64,000 nt of DNA from CAXMNX01 sp964194845 (GTDB taxonomy: Bacteria; Pseudomonadota; Alphaproteobacteria; Rhodobacterales; Rhodobacteraceae). This document shows, piece after piece, positions 1 through 9,174 of this stretch; within the stretch, counting starts at the first letter, position 1, and every line of letters starts with the position of its first letter. The notes beneath the pieces were generated by a model. It saw only the letters and a program-made list of their open reading frames with translations. It did no database searches and was not told the origin of the DNA. The translations under genes were made by a program, and so were the position numbers. The stretch spans positions 15,052-79,051 of the forward strand of contig CAXMNX010000099.1 of assembly GCA_964194845.1 (NCBI GenBank), given 5' to 3'.

Positions 1-646
1 CGTCTTTTGGCCTTGGCGGCAGATAACGATTGACCGGTGCGGTGCCCTGCTCGGGCATCAGCTCAATGCCGCCACGCTCAGCCACCAGCTTGGAAACATC
101 GCTTTCAGGATCAGCAAAGTCACCGAAATGTCGGGCACCCACCGGGCAGGTGCGAACGCAGGCAGGCTCGCGGTCTTCTTCAGGCAGGTTCTCGTTGTAA
201 ATCCGATCGACGCAAAGCGTGCATTTCTTCATGACCTTCTCGGACGGGTCCATTTCGCGTGCGCCATAAGGGCAGGCCCAGGCGCAAAGCCCGCAACCGA
301 TGCAGTCGCTCTCATTGACCAGAACGATCCCGTCTTCCACGCGCTTATAGCTGGCACCGGTAGGGCAGACGGTCACGCAAGGCGCATCGGCGCAATGCAG
401 GCAGGATTTGGGAAAGTGATAAAGCTGCGCCGCGCCGTCATCCGGCTGGACCTCAAAGGAATGCACGCGATTGAGGAAACTGCCAACCGGGTCTGCGCCA
501 TAAGCGTCGCTATCAGCCAGCGGCGCGCCATAGTTTTCGGTATTCCAGCCCTTGCAGGCGGTCACGCAGGCATGACAGCCGACACAGGTATCCAGGTCGA
601 TGACAAGGCCAAGCGATTTTTCGGTATGCGTGGGAAGCGTGGTCAT
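1..646 (-). CDS. soeB: Sulfite dehydrogenase (quinone) iron-sulfur subunit SoeB, 3' end outside window
   Basis: This is the electron-transfer subunit of a cytoplasmic membrane-bound molybdoenzyme. It would pass electrons from SoeA through four [4Fe-4S] clusters to a membrane anchor and the quinone pool. The 215 visible residues start with an ATG that overlaps the soeA stop by four bases. The first cysteine group, CxxCxxCxxxC, lies at residues 21-31, and three more ferredoxin-type groups follow (for example SCLHC...CVTVCP and CIGCGLCAWACP). The reading frame is open to base 1, so the C-terminus and any soeC anchor gene lie outside. Assignment to SoeB rather than another DmsB/PhsB-like subunit rests on the adjacent SoeA. 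Confidence 0.85.
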   Translation of the reverse strand, partial: MTTLPTHTEKSLGLVIDLDTCVGCHACVTACKGWNTENYGAPLADSDAYGADPVGSFLNRVHSFEVQPDDGAAQLYHFPKSCLHCADAPCVTVCPTGASYKRVEDGIVLVNESDCIGCGLCAWACPYGAREMDPSEKVMKKCTLCVDRIYNENLPEEDREPACVRTCPVGARHFGDFADPESDVSKLVAERGGIELMPEQGTAPVNRYLPPRPKD

Positions 647-3450
647 GCGCCCACCTTCCGCTTCACCGTCTTCGGCCCGCGCACGACCGGGCTTTTCTGT
701 GCTGGATGCGCAGGCTGGCTTTCAGCCGGCGCCGCGACTTTCTCGATCTTTACCTTCAGATCAAACCACGCCGCCTGACCCGTAATCGGATCCGAATTCG
801 CCCAGCGAAGCCCGTCGCCCTTGGGCGGCAGAAGCTCATGGATGATGTGGTTCAAAAGGAACCCTTTTGTTGCTTCCGGGGCGTCCGTATCCAGCGCCCA
901 GGCCCCCTTGCGCTTGCCGATAGCATTCCACGTCCAGACCGTGTTTTCGTTCAACGCCGCCATATGCATGACCGGCACCGTGATCTCGCCATGGGGCGAT
1001 GTGACCCGCGCCCAGTCGCCTTCGGCAAATCCATTCGCCGCCCATATTTTGGTCGGCACATACAATGGGTTCCGCCCGTGGATCTGGCGAAGCCAGGCGT
1101 TCTGCGACCCCCATGAATGATACATCGCCATCGGGCGCTGCGTCAGCGCATGGACGCTGAACCCGTCGTCAACGTCCGAAAGCGGCCGATACCAGATCGG
1201 AAGTGGATCCATCGTTTCGCCGTAGCGTGCTTTCAGGTTGTCGGGCGGGCTTAGACGGTGCTTGCCTTCAGCGGCCAACTGGAAACGGCGCAACGGCTCG
1301 CACCAGAGCGTGAAAAGATAGGGCGACGGCGCATCGAATATGCCAAGATCAACCGCCCAGTCCTGATAGGCAGCGTTCCATGGCTTGTAGAACTCGGCCT
1401 CCTCGGGAATATGGCTGATCCAGAAACTGCCGTTTTCCTTATATTTTTCAATCTGATCCGGGTTCGCCGGCCCGCGCCCGAAGTCATTGCCATCACCACG
1501 CCAACCGGCAAGCGGCCCGACGCCCGGTTTGCGTTCGTGGTTCTGGATATAATCGGCATAGTCCTTGTATTTCGCGCCGCCGTCCTCGTTCACAAATCCC
1601 GGCAGACCAAGCCGCCCGCCAAGATCGCAAAGCACCGACTGAAAGCCCCGAACGTCGCGGTCCGGTTCGACCACAGGCCAGCGGATCGCATCCGCCGCCG
1701 CTGATGCTTCGGATATCGGGCGGTCAAGCAGGCTGATGCAGTCGTGGCGTTCCAGATAGGTGGTGTCGGGCAGGATCAGATCGGCATAGGCCACCATTTC
1801 CGAGGAATAGGCATCTGAATAGATGATCCTGGGGATCACATATTCGCCGCTCTCGTCCGTGTCGGTCAGCATATCCATGACGCCGGACGTGTTCATCGAC
1901 GAATTCCACGCCATGTTCGCCATGTATAGAAACAGCGTGTCGATCTTATATGGATCACCGGCATGCGCGTTCGAGATCACCATGTGCATCAGCCCGTGCG
2001 ACGACATCGGATTTTCCCAGCTGAACGCCTTGTCGATACGCTTGGGTTTGCCGTTTTCGTCGATCAGCAGATCATCCGGTCCGTGGACAAATCCCAGGTG
2101 CGGCCCGTCCAGCGGCTGGCACGGTTGCGGTTTGGCGTGCGGCTTGGGGTGCGACGTTGCGGCCTTGGGGTAGGGCGGTTTGAAGCGGAAACCGCCGGGA
2201 ACTTCGACCGTGCCAAGAATGATCTGAAGCATGTGCAAAGCGCGGCAGGTCTGAAACCCGTTTGAATGCGCGCTGATCCCGCGCATCGCATGAAAACTGA
2301 CCGGTCGGCCAACCATCGTTTTGTGGGTGTCGCCCCGGAAATCGGTCCACTCGCGATCCAGCTCAAACGCTTCGTCAAAGGCAACGCGGGCAAGCTCGGC
2401 GGCGATACCGCGAATGCGATCCGCCGTCAAGCCAACCTTAGCGGCGACGGTTTCCGGCGCGTATTCGTCCGAAAGGTATTTCTCGGCCATGTGATGCAGG
2501 ACCGGGCGATGCGACACGCCTGCATGGCGGTAAGATGCGGACAGGTCCGGCTGAACACCCGGCGTGTCAAACGCCTCGGGCTTACCGGTCCGGCGGTCGA
2601 TGACAAGCTTCTTGCCTGCCTCATTCGTCAGGATCAGACCATGCTCGTCGCTGGCCGGGTCTTCGTTCACCAGACAAGGTGCGTCGGTAAACCGCGCGAG
2701 ATAATCAAGGTCGATCCGGCCAGCCTTCATCAGGCAATGAACCAGCGAAAGAATGAATAACCCATCGGTGCCGGGTGTGATCCCGACCCACTCATCGGCA
2801 ACAGCGTTGTAACCGGTGCGGATCGGGTTGACGCCGATGATCTTCGCACCCCGGGCTTTAAGCTTGCCGATCCCCATCTTGATCGGGTTACTATCGTGGT
2901 CTTCCGCGACCCCGAAGATCATAAACAGCTTGGTGCGGTCCCAGTCCGGTTGGCCAAATTCCCAGAACGCGCCCCCCATCGTGTAGATGCCCGCAGCGGC
3001 CATATTCACCGAACAAAACCCGCCGTGCGCCGCGTAATTGGGCGTGCCGAATGCCTGCGCCCAGAACGAGGTAAAGGATTGCGACTGATCGCGGCCCGTA
3101 AAGAACGCCAGCTTCGACTGGTCGGTATCGCGCAACGGTTTCAGCCAGGATACGGCGGTCTCAAGCGCCTCTTCCCAACTTATCTCCTCGAACTCGCCGG
3201 AACCACGGGGGCCGACCCGTTTCAAGGGCGCCCGCAACCGGGCCGGGCTAAGGTGCTGCATGATGCCGGACGACCCCTTGGCGCAAAGCACACCCTTGTT
3301 GACCGGGTGGTCGCGGTTGCCTTCGATATAGGCGACCTCGCCGTCCTTCATGTGAACGTCGATCCCGCACCGGCAGGCGCACATATAGCAGGTGGTCTTT
3401 CGCACCTCGTCCGATACCTTCGGCGACGTGTCCAGGTCTGGTTGGTGCAT
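643..3450 (-). CDS. soeA: Sulfite dehydrogenase (quinone) molybdopterin subunit SoeA
   Basis: This is the catalytic subunit of the complex iron-sulfur molybdoenzyme family, proposed to oxidise sulfite to sulfate in the cytoplasm. It has an N-terminal [4Fe-4S] motif (CYMCACRCG ... GVLCAKG) followed by a bis-MGD molybdopterin fold, and no twin-arginine signal, as expected for SoeA and unlike periplasmic DMSO reductases. I chose the ATG at 3450 (935 residues). It leaves about 15 residues before the conserved VRKTTCYMC and has GGGGAGAG upstream. The frame stays open to another ATG at 3519, giving 958 residues. SoeABC is an established sulfite-oxidising enzyme in Allochromatium and roseobacters. 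Substrate assignment here is by overall resemblance, with thiosulfate or polysulfide reductase-type activity as the alternative. Confidence 0.82.
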   Translation of the reverse strand: MHQPDLDTSPKVSDEVRKTTCYMCACRCGIDVHMKDGEVAYIEGNRDHPVNKGVLCAKGSSGIMQHLSPARLRAPLKRVGPRGSGEFEEISWEEALETAVSWLKPLRDTDQSKLAFFTGRDQSQSFTSFWAQAFGTPNYAAHGGFCSVNMAAAGIYTMGGAFWEFGQPDWDRTKLFMIFGVAEDHDSNPIKMGIGKLKARGAKIIGVNPIRTGYNAVADEWVGITPGTDGLFILSLVHCLMKAGRIDLDYLARFTDAPCLVNEDPASDEHGLILTNEAGKKLVIDRRTGKPEAFDTPGVQPDLSASYRHAGVSHRPVLHHMAEKYLSDEYAPETVAAKVGLTADRIRGIAAELARVAFDEAFELDREWTDFRGDTHKTMVGRPVSFHAMRGISAHSNGFQTCRALHMLQIILGTVEVPGGFRFKPPYPKAATSHPKPHAKPQPCQPLDGPHLGFVHGPDDLLIDENGKPKRIDKAFSWENPMSSHGLMHMVISNAHAGDPYKIDTLFLYMANMAWNSSMNTSGVMDMLTDTDESGEYVIPRIIYSDAYSSEMVAYADLILPDTTYLERHDCISLLDRPISEASAAADAIRWPVVEPDRDVRGFQSVLCDLGGRLGLPGFVNEDGGAKYKDYADYIQNHERKPGVGPLAGWRGDGNDFGRGPANPDQIEKYKENGSFWISHIPEEAEFYKPWNAAYQDWAVDLGIFDAPSPYLFTLWCEPLRRFQLAAEGKHRLSPPDNLKARYGETMDPLPIWYRPLSDVDDGFSVHALTQRPMAMYHSWGSQNAWLRQIHGRNPLYVPTKIWAANGFAEGDWARVTSPHGEITVPVMHMAALNENTVWTWNAIGKRKGAWALDTDAPEATKGFLLNHIIHELLPPKGDGLRWANSDPITGQAAWFDLKVKIEKVAAPAESQPAHPAQKSPVVRGPKTVKRKVGA

Positions 3451-3536
3451 TGCTTCGACACTCTCCCCGAGGCCAGTCATAATCTGCATTGACAGGCGAT
3501 GCGACCCCATATGCGGCACCTTGGTCTAGTTCCCAA

Positions 3537-3557
3537 TGGCCCCAAGGATTAGGGCCA
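3537..3557. promoter_or_regulatory. Inverted repeat between soeA and the RAM gene
   Basis: TGGCCC (3537-3542) and GGGCCA (3552-3557) form a perfect 6-bp dyad with a 9-bp spacer. It lies in the divergent gap between soeA (minus) and the RAM-domain gene (plus), about 90 bp from either start. It could be an operator for a regulator of soeABC. No promoter elements are clear, and a 6-bp dyad in GC-rich DNA can arise by chance. Confidence 0.3.
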
Positions 3558-3640
3558 GCCAGGTGGCGATACTGAGTCCAGTCCCGCACCTTGTCCAAGG
3601 CGTGACGCGGCGCTAGGGTCACCCGCAAAGAGGTGCCCAG

Positions 3641-3892
3641 ATGAAATGCGTTTTCGTTCAGATACGGTGTCGCCCCGGCAAGACGTATGACGTCGCGCGA
3701 GACATATTTCTGCGCGAGATTGTGTCCGAACTGTATTCGACAAGCGGTGATTTTGACCTGATGGCGAAGATTTATGTGCCCCAGGATCAGGACATCGGCG
3801 TGTTTATCAACGAAGGGCTTCTGGATATCCCGAACATCGACCGGTCGCTGACCACGATCACGTTCAAGGCCATCCACACTGACGGCACCTGA
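3641..3892 (+). CDS. Stand-alone Lrp/AsnC ligand-binding (RAM) domain protein
   Basis: This 83-residue protein begins MKCVFVQIRCRPGKTYDVA and contains the SGDFDLMAKIYVP core typical of the alpha/beta RAM domain of Lrp/AsnC regulators. It lacks the N-terminal helix-turn-helix. Such stand-alone domains form dimers or octamers and bind small ligands such as amino acids; they may modulate full-length regulators. AGAGGTG stands before the ATG. It is divergent from soeA, so shared control is possible, but no functional link is shown by the sequence. Confidence 0.8.
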   Translation: MKCVFVQIRCRPGKTYDVARDIFLREIVSELYSTSGDFDLMAKIYVPQDQDIGVFINEGLLDIPNIDRSLTTITFKAIHTDGT

Positions 3893-3919
3893 CGCCCCGA
3901 TCTGTGGCCAACACGATCC

Positions 3920-4249
3920 TCAGGACCCTTGATTTACACGCTCGATATAAGTTCGCAGCTCTTCCGTCTCAGTTCGCGCGGCGCGAAGCCCGTCCATCGC
4001 GGCGTTTAATTCGGCTTCGGTTTGGTTCATTTTGTTGATCAGTTCGGCTTCGCGCTGTTGCAGGTAAGTGACCGCGTGATCACGCTCTTCCTCGGCCTGA
4101 TGCAGCTCTTGCGCCATGCGGTCCAGATCATCCATATCGGATCGCGTAACGCGGGTTATCCGAGAGATCAGCCAGTGCGCGAACCAGCCCGCCATAAAGG
4201 CAACAAACAGTATCGCGGCAGTCGCAAAAATGAACTCGGTGCCGTTCAT
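3920..4249 (-). CDS. Single-span membrane protein with C-terminal coiled coil
   Basis: The 109-residue product has one hydrophobic segment near residues 7-29 (FIFATAAILFVAFMAGWFAHWLI). A heptad-rich, Glu/Gln-rich helix follows (AEEERDHAVTYLQQREAEL ... ELRTYIERVN). Its ATG overlaps the stop of the upstream OmpA-family gene by four bases, so the two are almost certainly co-translated. It probably acts as a membrane-anchored partner of that OmpA protein. I recognise no named family. Confidence 0.7.
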   Translation of the reverse strand: MNGTEFIFATAAILFVAFMAGWFAHWLISRITRVTRSDMDDLDRMAQELHQAEEERDHAVTYLQQREAELINKMNQTEAELNAAMDGLRAARTETEELRTYIERVNQGS

Positions 4250-6147
4250 TCGGTCGCTCCTTCGGTCGCGGCGGTACTCTCAGCCTGGCCTGCGTTGCCA
4301 TCCTCGGTGACGTCTTCAGGCAGCACAAGACGAAACTCGATCCGGCGATTTGCCTCGCGACCATCTTCGGTCTTGTTGTCGGCAACGGGTTCCGTTTCGC
4401 CATAGCCCTTTGCACTCAAATTCGAAGTCAAAACGCGCCGCGCCATGATCTGGTTCAACACGGCGTCCGCGCGCGCTTGCGATAATTGCTGGTTCATCAC
4501 TTCGCGCCCCTGGCTGTCGGTGTGACCTCCGATTTCGATCCTTACGGTCTGACAGTTGCGCAGAAGATCGGAAATGGCATCAATCGTATCCATGCCCGCG
4601 GCTTCGATATCGGTGGACGAGGGCGCAAAGACAATTTTTCGGCTGGCGACCGCGGCATTAATCTGCTCAACGCATTCCTCCGGCGTCGGCAACGCGGCAA
4701 GCGGATCCAGCGCTTCGGAATACGTCACGTCGAGGGAAAATCTGGCACCTTCGGCCAGTTTCGATGACAGAATGCGGGCAATTTCGGCGCGGGCGCCCTG
4801 GCGACCCGACAGGCCGGATATTTCGATACTGTCAGGTGTGACGACAACGGTGCCGTTGTTCAACAGCGCAAGCGCTTCAAGCGCGGTCAAAACCCGGGTC
4901 GGCCAACCCACCGGCAAGCCCTCAACGATGCGCGTCGCCGGATAGACATTTGCCGCGCCAAAATGTGCGGCGGCAAAGCTTTCAATTGCCGACCGGTTCA
5001 GCGCGCTTCCAAGCCTGCCGCGCATCTGGACAAGGCCCTCGGGCGACCGCGTGGCGACAAATTCGGGAATTATGCTATCGGACGGCGGTTCTTCCGGCGC
5101 TTCCAGGCGCACCGCGTTTAGCGAAAACACAGGCGGCAACTGCCCCTCCAATTCGCCGACATGGCGATCAAACAGCGACTGCGGCGTGCCTTCGGCAGCC
5201 ACCAGCGTGACATCGGCGTTTGAGATTGTCAGCGTGCCTTCCCCCAAAGCTTTCAAGGCATTTATGGCTTGCACCGCGGCGTCGCCCCATCGCGTCGACG
5301 GCGTGCCCAACCCCAAAGTGCAACCCCCGTTGCCGACAAGGCCCGCATCAATGGCCGCAGAAAGTATTGCGTCGCGGGCATCTTCGGTATCTGCCGAGCA
5401 GGCGTCAAAACGCGCGCCGTTTTCGTCGATCAGAAACCTGAGCGTGAATGGCGAGATGACCGGTCTGGGTGCGGTGATATTCAGCGCGACGGACACGCCC
5501 GACGGTGCCTCGCGCCTTAGCGCGCGTTCTATTCGCTGTTTGTCGGCCTGGTCTTCGGCCGCCGCCGTAATCGCCACTTGTCGCGGTGTGATCGAAACCT
5601 TTGATCGTGGCAGATCGTCAAGGGCGTTCAAACCGAAACTAAGGGCCCGTTCCCAGCCCGGCGGCGGCGCGAAATCGGCGCTTTCGATCAGGTTGGTCAC
5701 GTTCTCCGCGCCCGAGATTTGCCGCGCGCGTTCGATGATCGTCGCTGGATCGGACTCGACCGGCACCAGCCCGATCAGCGAAAGCCCGTCTTCGTTTTTC
5801 AGGATCTCAACCGAAAAATCGGGGGCCGCAATTCTGGCCGTGGCGGCAACTTCCATGTTGTCGCGTATTCGCGACGCATCAACCACCGTGCCCGCCGCCG
5901 ACAACGCGGAAAATCGGGTCGCTTCGTCGGGCGCGGTGCCAAAAAGCGATACCTGCAAACCGTCTGCCGTCGCCTCGGCCCATTCATTTCCGGACTGACC
6001 AAGAACAAGTTCGATGTCCGAAATTGATTTGGCTTCGATCCGCGCCTTCGCCCAAAGCGCGATACCAAAGCAGCCCGCACCCGCGATCATAATCGCAAGC
6101 GCGTGCGGCACAAAATGGCGTATGCGAACAGTTCGACGGGCGGTCAT
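4246..6147 (-). CDS. Large OmpA-family protein with N-terminal membrane anchor and BON-like repeats
   Basis: The protein has 633 residues. A hydrophobic segment at about residues 13-30 anchors it in the inner membrane or acts as a signal. The middle 400 residues contain repeated segments of the type ADGLQVSLFGTAPDEATR ... AARIAAPDFSVEILKNEDGLSLIGLVP, resembling tandem BON-like units. The C-terminal region (about 490-610) is an OmpA peptidoglycan-binding domain with GGHTDSQG and LSQARADAVLNQIMARRV. A role in envelope integrity by tethering to peptidoglycan is inferred. It overlaps the downstream coiled-coil membrane gene by four bases. Confidence 0.85.
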   Translation of the reverse strand: MTARRTVRIRHFVPHALAIMIAGAGCFGIALWAKARIEAKSISDIELVLGQSGNEWAEATADGLQVSLFGTAPDEATRFSALSAAGTVVDASRIRDNMEVAATARIAAPDFSVEILKNEDGLSLIGLVPVESDPATIIERARQISGAENVTNLIESADFAPPPGWERALSFGLNALDDLPRSKVSITPRQVAITAAAEDQADKQRIERALRREAPSGVSVALNITAPRPVISPFTLRFLIDENGARFDACSADTEDARDAILSAAIDAGLVGNGGCTLGLGTPSTRWGDAAVQAINALKALGEGTLTISNADVTLVAAEGTPQSLFDRHVGELEGQLPPVFSLNAVRLEAPEEPPSDSIIPEFVATRSPEGLVQMRGRLGSALNRSAIESFAAAHFGAANVYPATRIVEGLPVGWPTRVLTALEALALLNNGTVVVTPDSIEISGLSGRQGARAEIARILSSKLAEGARFSLDVTYSEALDPLAALPTPEECVEQINAAVASRKIVFAPSSTDIEAAGMDTIDAISDLLRNCQTVRIEIGGHTDSQGREVMNQQLSQARADAVLNQIMARRVLTSNLSAKGYGETEPVADNKTEDGREANRRIEFRLVLPEDVTEDGNAGQAESTAATEGATE

Positions 6148-6182
6148 GGCGCTTTGTTAGCCCCAGTCATGGGCTACCGCAA

Positions 6183-7151
6183 TCACGCGAAATGCGCGGC
6201 GGCGAAAAACAGCACGGGGATCAGCCCGGCATTGCGGTTCGACCGGAATAGGCGAAGACATACCTCGGAGTTGTCAGTGTTCAGCTGCCTTAGCTGCCAG
6301 ACCAAATGCCAGCCAAAGAACCAGACCCCACCCAAAGCCAGAACCAGCGCCAGCACGTTGGCGTGCGGCGCGAGTGCGGCAATCAGCCCGGCCGCGAAGA
6401 ATAATACGCTGATAACAATGAACCATCTCAACCACTTAGCCGTATCTTCGCCAAAAAGTCGCGCCGTTGATTTGACCCCGATCAAAGCGTCGTCATCGGT
6501 ATCCTGATGGGCATAGATCGTGTCGTAGAAAAGCGTCCAGAAAATACCGGCGACATAGATCAAAACGGCGGGCCAGGCGATGTTCCCGGTCGCCGCTGTC
6601 CAAGCCAGCAGTGCGCCCCAGTTAAAGGCCAGCCCCAGAAAAATCTGCGGCCACCAAGTAATCCGCTTGGCGAACGGGTAGACGGCAACCAACACAAGCG
6701 AGGCGACGCCAAGCCAGATCGCCTGCCAATTGAATGTAAGCAGGATCAGGAAGGCGAAAAGCGCCTGAGCGATCATCCAGATAACAGCACCGGTCACGCT
6801 GACCTGACCCGAAGGGATCGGGCGCGTCTCTGTCCGGGCGACTTTTGCGTCAATATCCCTGTCTGTGATGTCGTTCCAGGTGCAGCCCGCCCCGCGCATA
6901 AGCCACGCACCCATCGCGCAGCCTAGCGCGATCCAGGCATGTGCGCCGGTGAACTGCCCCTGCATCAGCGTCGCAGCACCTAGCCCCCAAAAGCAGGGGA
7001 TCAACAAAAGCCATGTGCCAATGGGTCTGTCGGCGCGGGAAAGCCTAAGGTAGGGCCGCGAAAATGCCGGCGCCCGGTTGTCGACCCAGTTTCCTGCAAC
7101 AGCATCGGCAACGGGCGCGGTGATCTCTGGCGTCTGATCCAGCCCGGTCAT
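6183..7151 (-). CDS. ubiA: 4-hydroxybenzoate polyprenyltransferase UbiA
   Basis: This integral membrane prenyltransferase attaches the polyprenyl tail to 4-hydroxybenzoate in ubiquinone synthesis. The first Asp-rich motif is NDITDRDID followed by TRPIPSG, and the second is YDTIYAHQDTDDD. Both bind Mg-diphosphate. Seven to nine hydrophobic segments fill the remainder. I start it at the ATG at 7151 (322 residues). An ATG at 7166 is in frame, but its start codon would overlap that of the divergent rsmE gene. Confidence 0.93.
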   Translation of the reverse strand: MTGLDQTPEITAPVADAVAGNWVDNRAPAFSRPYLRLSRADRPIGTWLLLIPCFWGLGAATLMQGQFTGAHAWIALGCAMGAWLMRGAGCTWNDITDRDIDAKVARTETRPIPSGQVSVTGAVIWMIAQALFAFLILLTFNWQAIWLGVASLVLVAVYPFAKRITWWPQIFLGLAFNWGALLAWTAATGNIAWPAVLIYVAGIFWTLFYDTIYAHQDTDDDALIGVKSTARLFGEDTAKWLRWFIVISVLFFAAGLIAALAPHANVLALVLALGGVWFFGWHLVWQLRQLNTDNSEVCLRLFRSNRNAGLIPVLFFAAAHFA

Positions 7152-7164
7152 ATGTTTCGGTCCC

Positions 7165-7887
7165 ATGAAAGATGCGAAAATCAGGCTCTTTGTAGATCAC
7201 TCGCTGGCCAAGGGGCAATCGCTGCCGCTGTCGCGGGATCAGGCGCATTATCTGTTTGGGGTCATGCGAAAGACGGCGGGCGACAAGGTGGCGGTTTTTA
7301 ACGGTCGCGATGGTGAATGGCAGGCCGAAATTGTGGGTATCGGCAGAAAAGACGGAATTCTGACCTGCATCGAGCAAAGCGCCGCGCAATGGGATCCTCC
7401 GGACCTGTGGCTTCTTTTTGCGCCAATCAAAAAGGCCCGAACCGATTTTATCGTTGAAAAAGCAACCGAAATGGGGGTCGCACGTATTTTGCCGGTGCTG
7501 ACCGAGTTTACCAATACCGAGCGTATTCGCCGCGACCGTTTGCAGGCCCACGCCATCGAGGCGGCAGAACAATGCGGCGCGGCGTTTGTGCCTGAAGTTG
7601 CTGAACTTGCCAAACTCGACCGCGTGTTGGCCGACTGGCCCGCCGGGCGGCGCATTATGTTCTGCGACGAGGCACTTGCCGGCGAAGGCCGCAAATTTCC
7701 AACCCAAAGCGGGGCCTGGGCTGTATTGGTTGGCCCCGAGGGCGGATTTTCGGAAAGCGAGCGTGCCAGATTGGCGAATATGGAACAATCCCATGCAGTG
7801 GCCTTAGGTCCGCGAATACTGCGCGCGGACACAGCAGCGGTCGCAGCACTAACCATCTGGCAGCAGGCATTGGGGGATTGGAAATGA
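7165..7887 (+). CDS. rsmE: 16S rRNA (uracil-1498-N3)-methyltransferase RsmE
   Basis: This SPOUT-family SAM-dependent methyltransferase modifies U1498 of 16S rRNA. The 240 residues begin with the PUA-like N-terminal domain (HYLFGVMRKTAGDKVAVFNG). The knotted C-terminal domain carries the SAM-binding signatures LVGPEGGFSESE and LGPRILRADTAAV. Its stop overlaps the next gene's ATG by four bases, so it heads a plus-strand run of three genes. Confidence 0.95.
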   Translation: MKDAKIRLFVDHSLAKGQSLPLSRDQAHYLFGVMRKTAGDKVAVFNGRDGEWQAEIVGIGRKDGILTCIEQSAAQWDPPDLWLLFAPIKKARTDFIVEKATEMGVARILPVLTEFTNTERIRRDRLQAHAIEAAEQCGAAFVPEVAELAKLDRVLADWPAGRRIMFCDEALAGEGRKFPTQSGAWAVLVGPEGGFSESERARLANMEQSHAVALGPRILRADTAAVAALTIWQQALGDWK

Positions 7888-8594
7888 GCAAACCCGTCGT
7901 TCGCCTGCACCTGTTCTTCGCCACGGAAAACGATACCGCCGTTATCCTGCGGCAGGGGCCAATGAAGCAGTTTCGCCTGATCCTGTGGCACCGCGACACC
8001 GATACGTTCGAGGATGGCCAGTGGCTGAAGCACAAGGTTTACCTCGACTGGTGCGATCTTTCACCCGACGGGCGACATTTCATATACTTCATGCTGGACG
8101 CCAAATGGTCCAGCGATACCGAAGGCGCTTACACGGTCATATCCCGCCCACCATATTTTACTGCAATTGCGCTGTTTCCCGAAGGCGATACCTGGGCCGG
8201 TGGCGGTCGATTTCTGGATAACGCCAATTATGTGGCTGTCGGCGGAAGTGACATCATCGGTCGCGACGAAGGCCTGACAAGACTTTTCAGGCGAGAGCCG
8301 ACAAAGGATTGCCCGACCGGCCTCTTTCAGGCAGACGGACGATGCGCAAGGATCGACAAGGCCAAAGCGGCGACACTGGACAACTTCGAGCCGCCAAGCT
8401 GGACCCATGCGCTTGATCGCTACGACACATTGGGTGGCAAACTTTATCGCCGGGCGGGCAACGAGCTAGAATTGATCCGCGATTTCAATGACATGGCATT
8501 CGAAGAAATTCTCGCACCCTACGATTGGCGCGATGCTTCGGGCGGCGAAAACAGCGCCAAACCCTGGCACCCGCTGGCAGGCGAAGATACGTGA
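7884..8594 (+). CDS. Uncharacterised protein, co-translated with rsmE
   Basis: The product has 236 residues when started at the ATG that overlaps the rsmE stop (MSKPVVRLHLFFATENDTAV). No signal peptide or membrane segment is seen. It is rich in Trp, Asp and Tyr and contains stretches such as WCDLSPDGRHFIYFMLDAKW and LALFPEGDTW-like turns, which suggest a beta-rich fold. I recognise no family. It overlaps the next gene through GTGA. Confidence 0.75.
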   Translation: MSKPVVRLHLFFATENDTAVILRQGPMKQFRLILWHRDTDTFEDGQWLKHKVYLDWCDLSPDGRHFIYFMLDAKWSSDTEGAYTVISRPPYFTAIALFPEGDTWAGGGRFLDNANYVAVGGSDIIGRDEGLTRLFRREPTKDCPTGLFQADGRCARIDKAKAATLDNFEPPSWTHALDRYDTLGGKLYRRAGNELELIRDFNDMAFEEILAPYDWRDASGGENSAKPWHPLAGEDT

Positions 8595-9118
8595 GTTTCA
8601 TTCGACCAGAGGCGGCTAAGGCTCTCCGCCGCTGGCGGGAAGTGTTGGCCGGCCTGGTCGTTGGCCTGATCGGCGTCTGGCTGGTCACCAACCGGTTCGG
8701 CGCGCTTTATCTGATCGGCTGGGGATTGGCCGTCGGCGGGTTCTCGATGGTGTTCGCGGGCATCCGGCACGCGCGTTTCCCGGCCGGTTCCGGTGGCCTG
8801 GGCATCGTCGAGGTGGACGAACGGAAACTCACATATTTCAGCCCCGATAAAGGCGGTGCAGTTTCGCTTGACGACCTGCTGAAAGTCGCCATCCGCACCA
8901 ATGACGACAGCCCGATCGCAAGCGATATGTTCTGGGAATGGACCGACACCGCCGGACAAACATTAAGCATTCCCGGTGACGCTGAAGGATCGGAGCAGAT
9001 ATTCGATGCCTTATCCGCACTCAGCGGCGTTGACCACGACGCCATCATGCGGGCCAGCGGCGAGGTTACCCAAAACTACTTCGTGATCTGGCGGAAACCC
9101 GATCCTCAACTACATTGA
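8591..9118 (+). CDS. Uncharacterised membrane protein with two N-terminal spans
   Basis: The start is the GTG at 8591, which overlaps the preceding stop and gives 175 residues (VSFIRPEAAKALRRW). Two hydrophobic segments lie at about residues 16-34 and 38-55 (VLAGLVVGLIGVWLVTN; LYLIGWGLAVGGFSMVFAGI). A soluble domain of about 115 residues follows. The in-frame ATG at 8525 would overlap the upstream gene by 70 bases and add an Arg-rich extension, so it is unlikely. No family recognised. Confidence 0.75.
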   Translation: MSFIRPEAAKALRRWREVLAGLVVGLIGVWLVTNRFGALYLIGWGLAVGGFSMVFAGIRHARFPAGSGGLGIVEVDERKLTYFSPDKGGAVSLDDLLKVAIRTNDDSPIASDMFWEWTDTAGQTLSIPGDAEGSEQIFDALSALSGVDHDAIMRASGEVTQNYFVIWRKPDPQLH

Positions 9119-9174
9119 CTTGCGCGTCTTTTCGCGCAACTCACGAATTCTGAAAAGGCGAGCGGAGCGACCCC

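Noticed and set aside
128..778. 216-codon plus-strand frame at the left edge
   Set aside because: The minus strand encodes the four ferredoxin-type cysteine groups of SoeB in the same place. The plus frame is a shadow.
5051..5998. 315-codon plus-strand frame opposite the OmpA-family gene
   Set aside because: The Ser/Arg/Ala-rich composition is that of a GC-rich antisense shadow. The opposite strand carries an OmpA domain.
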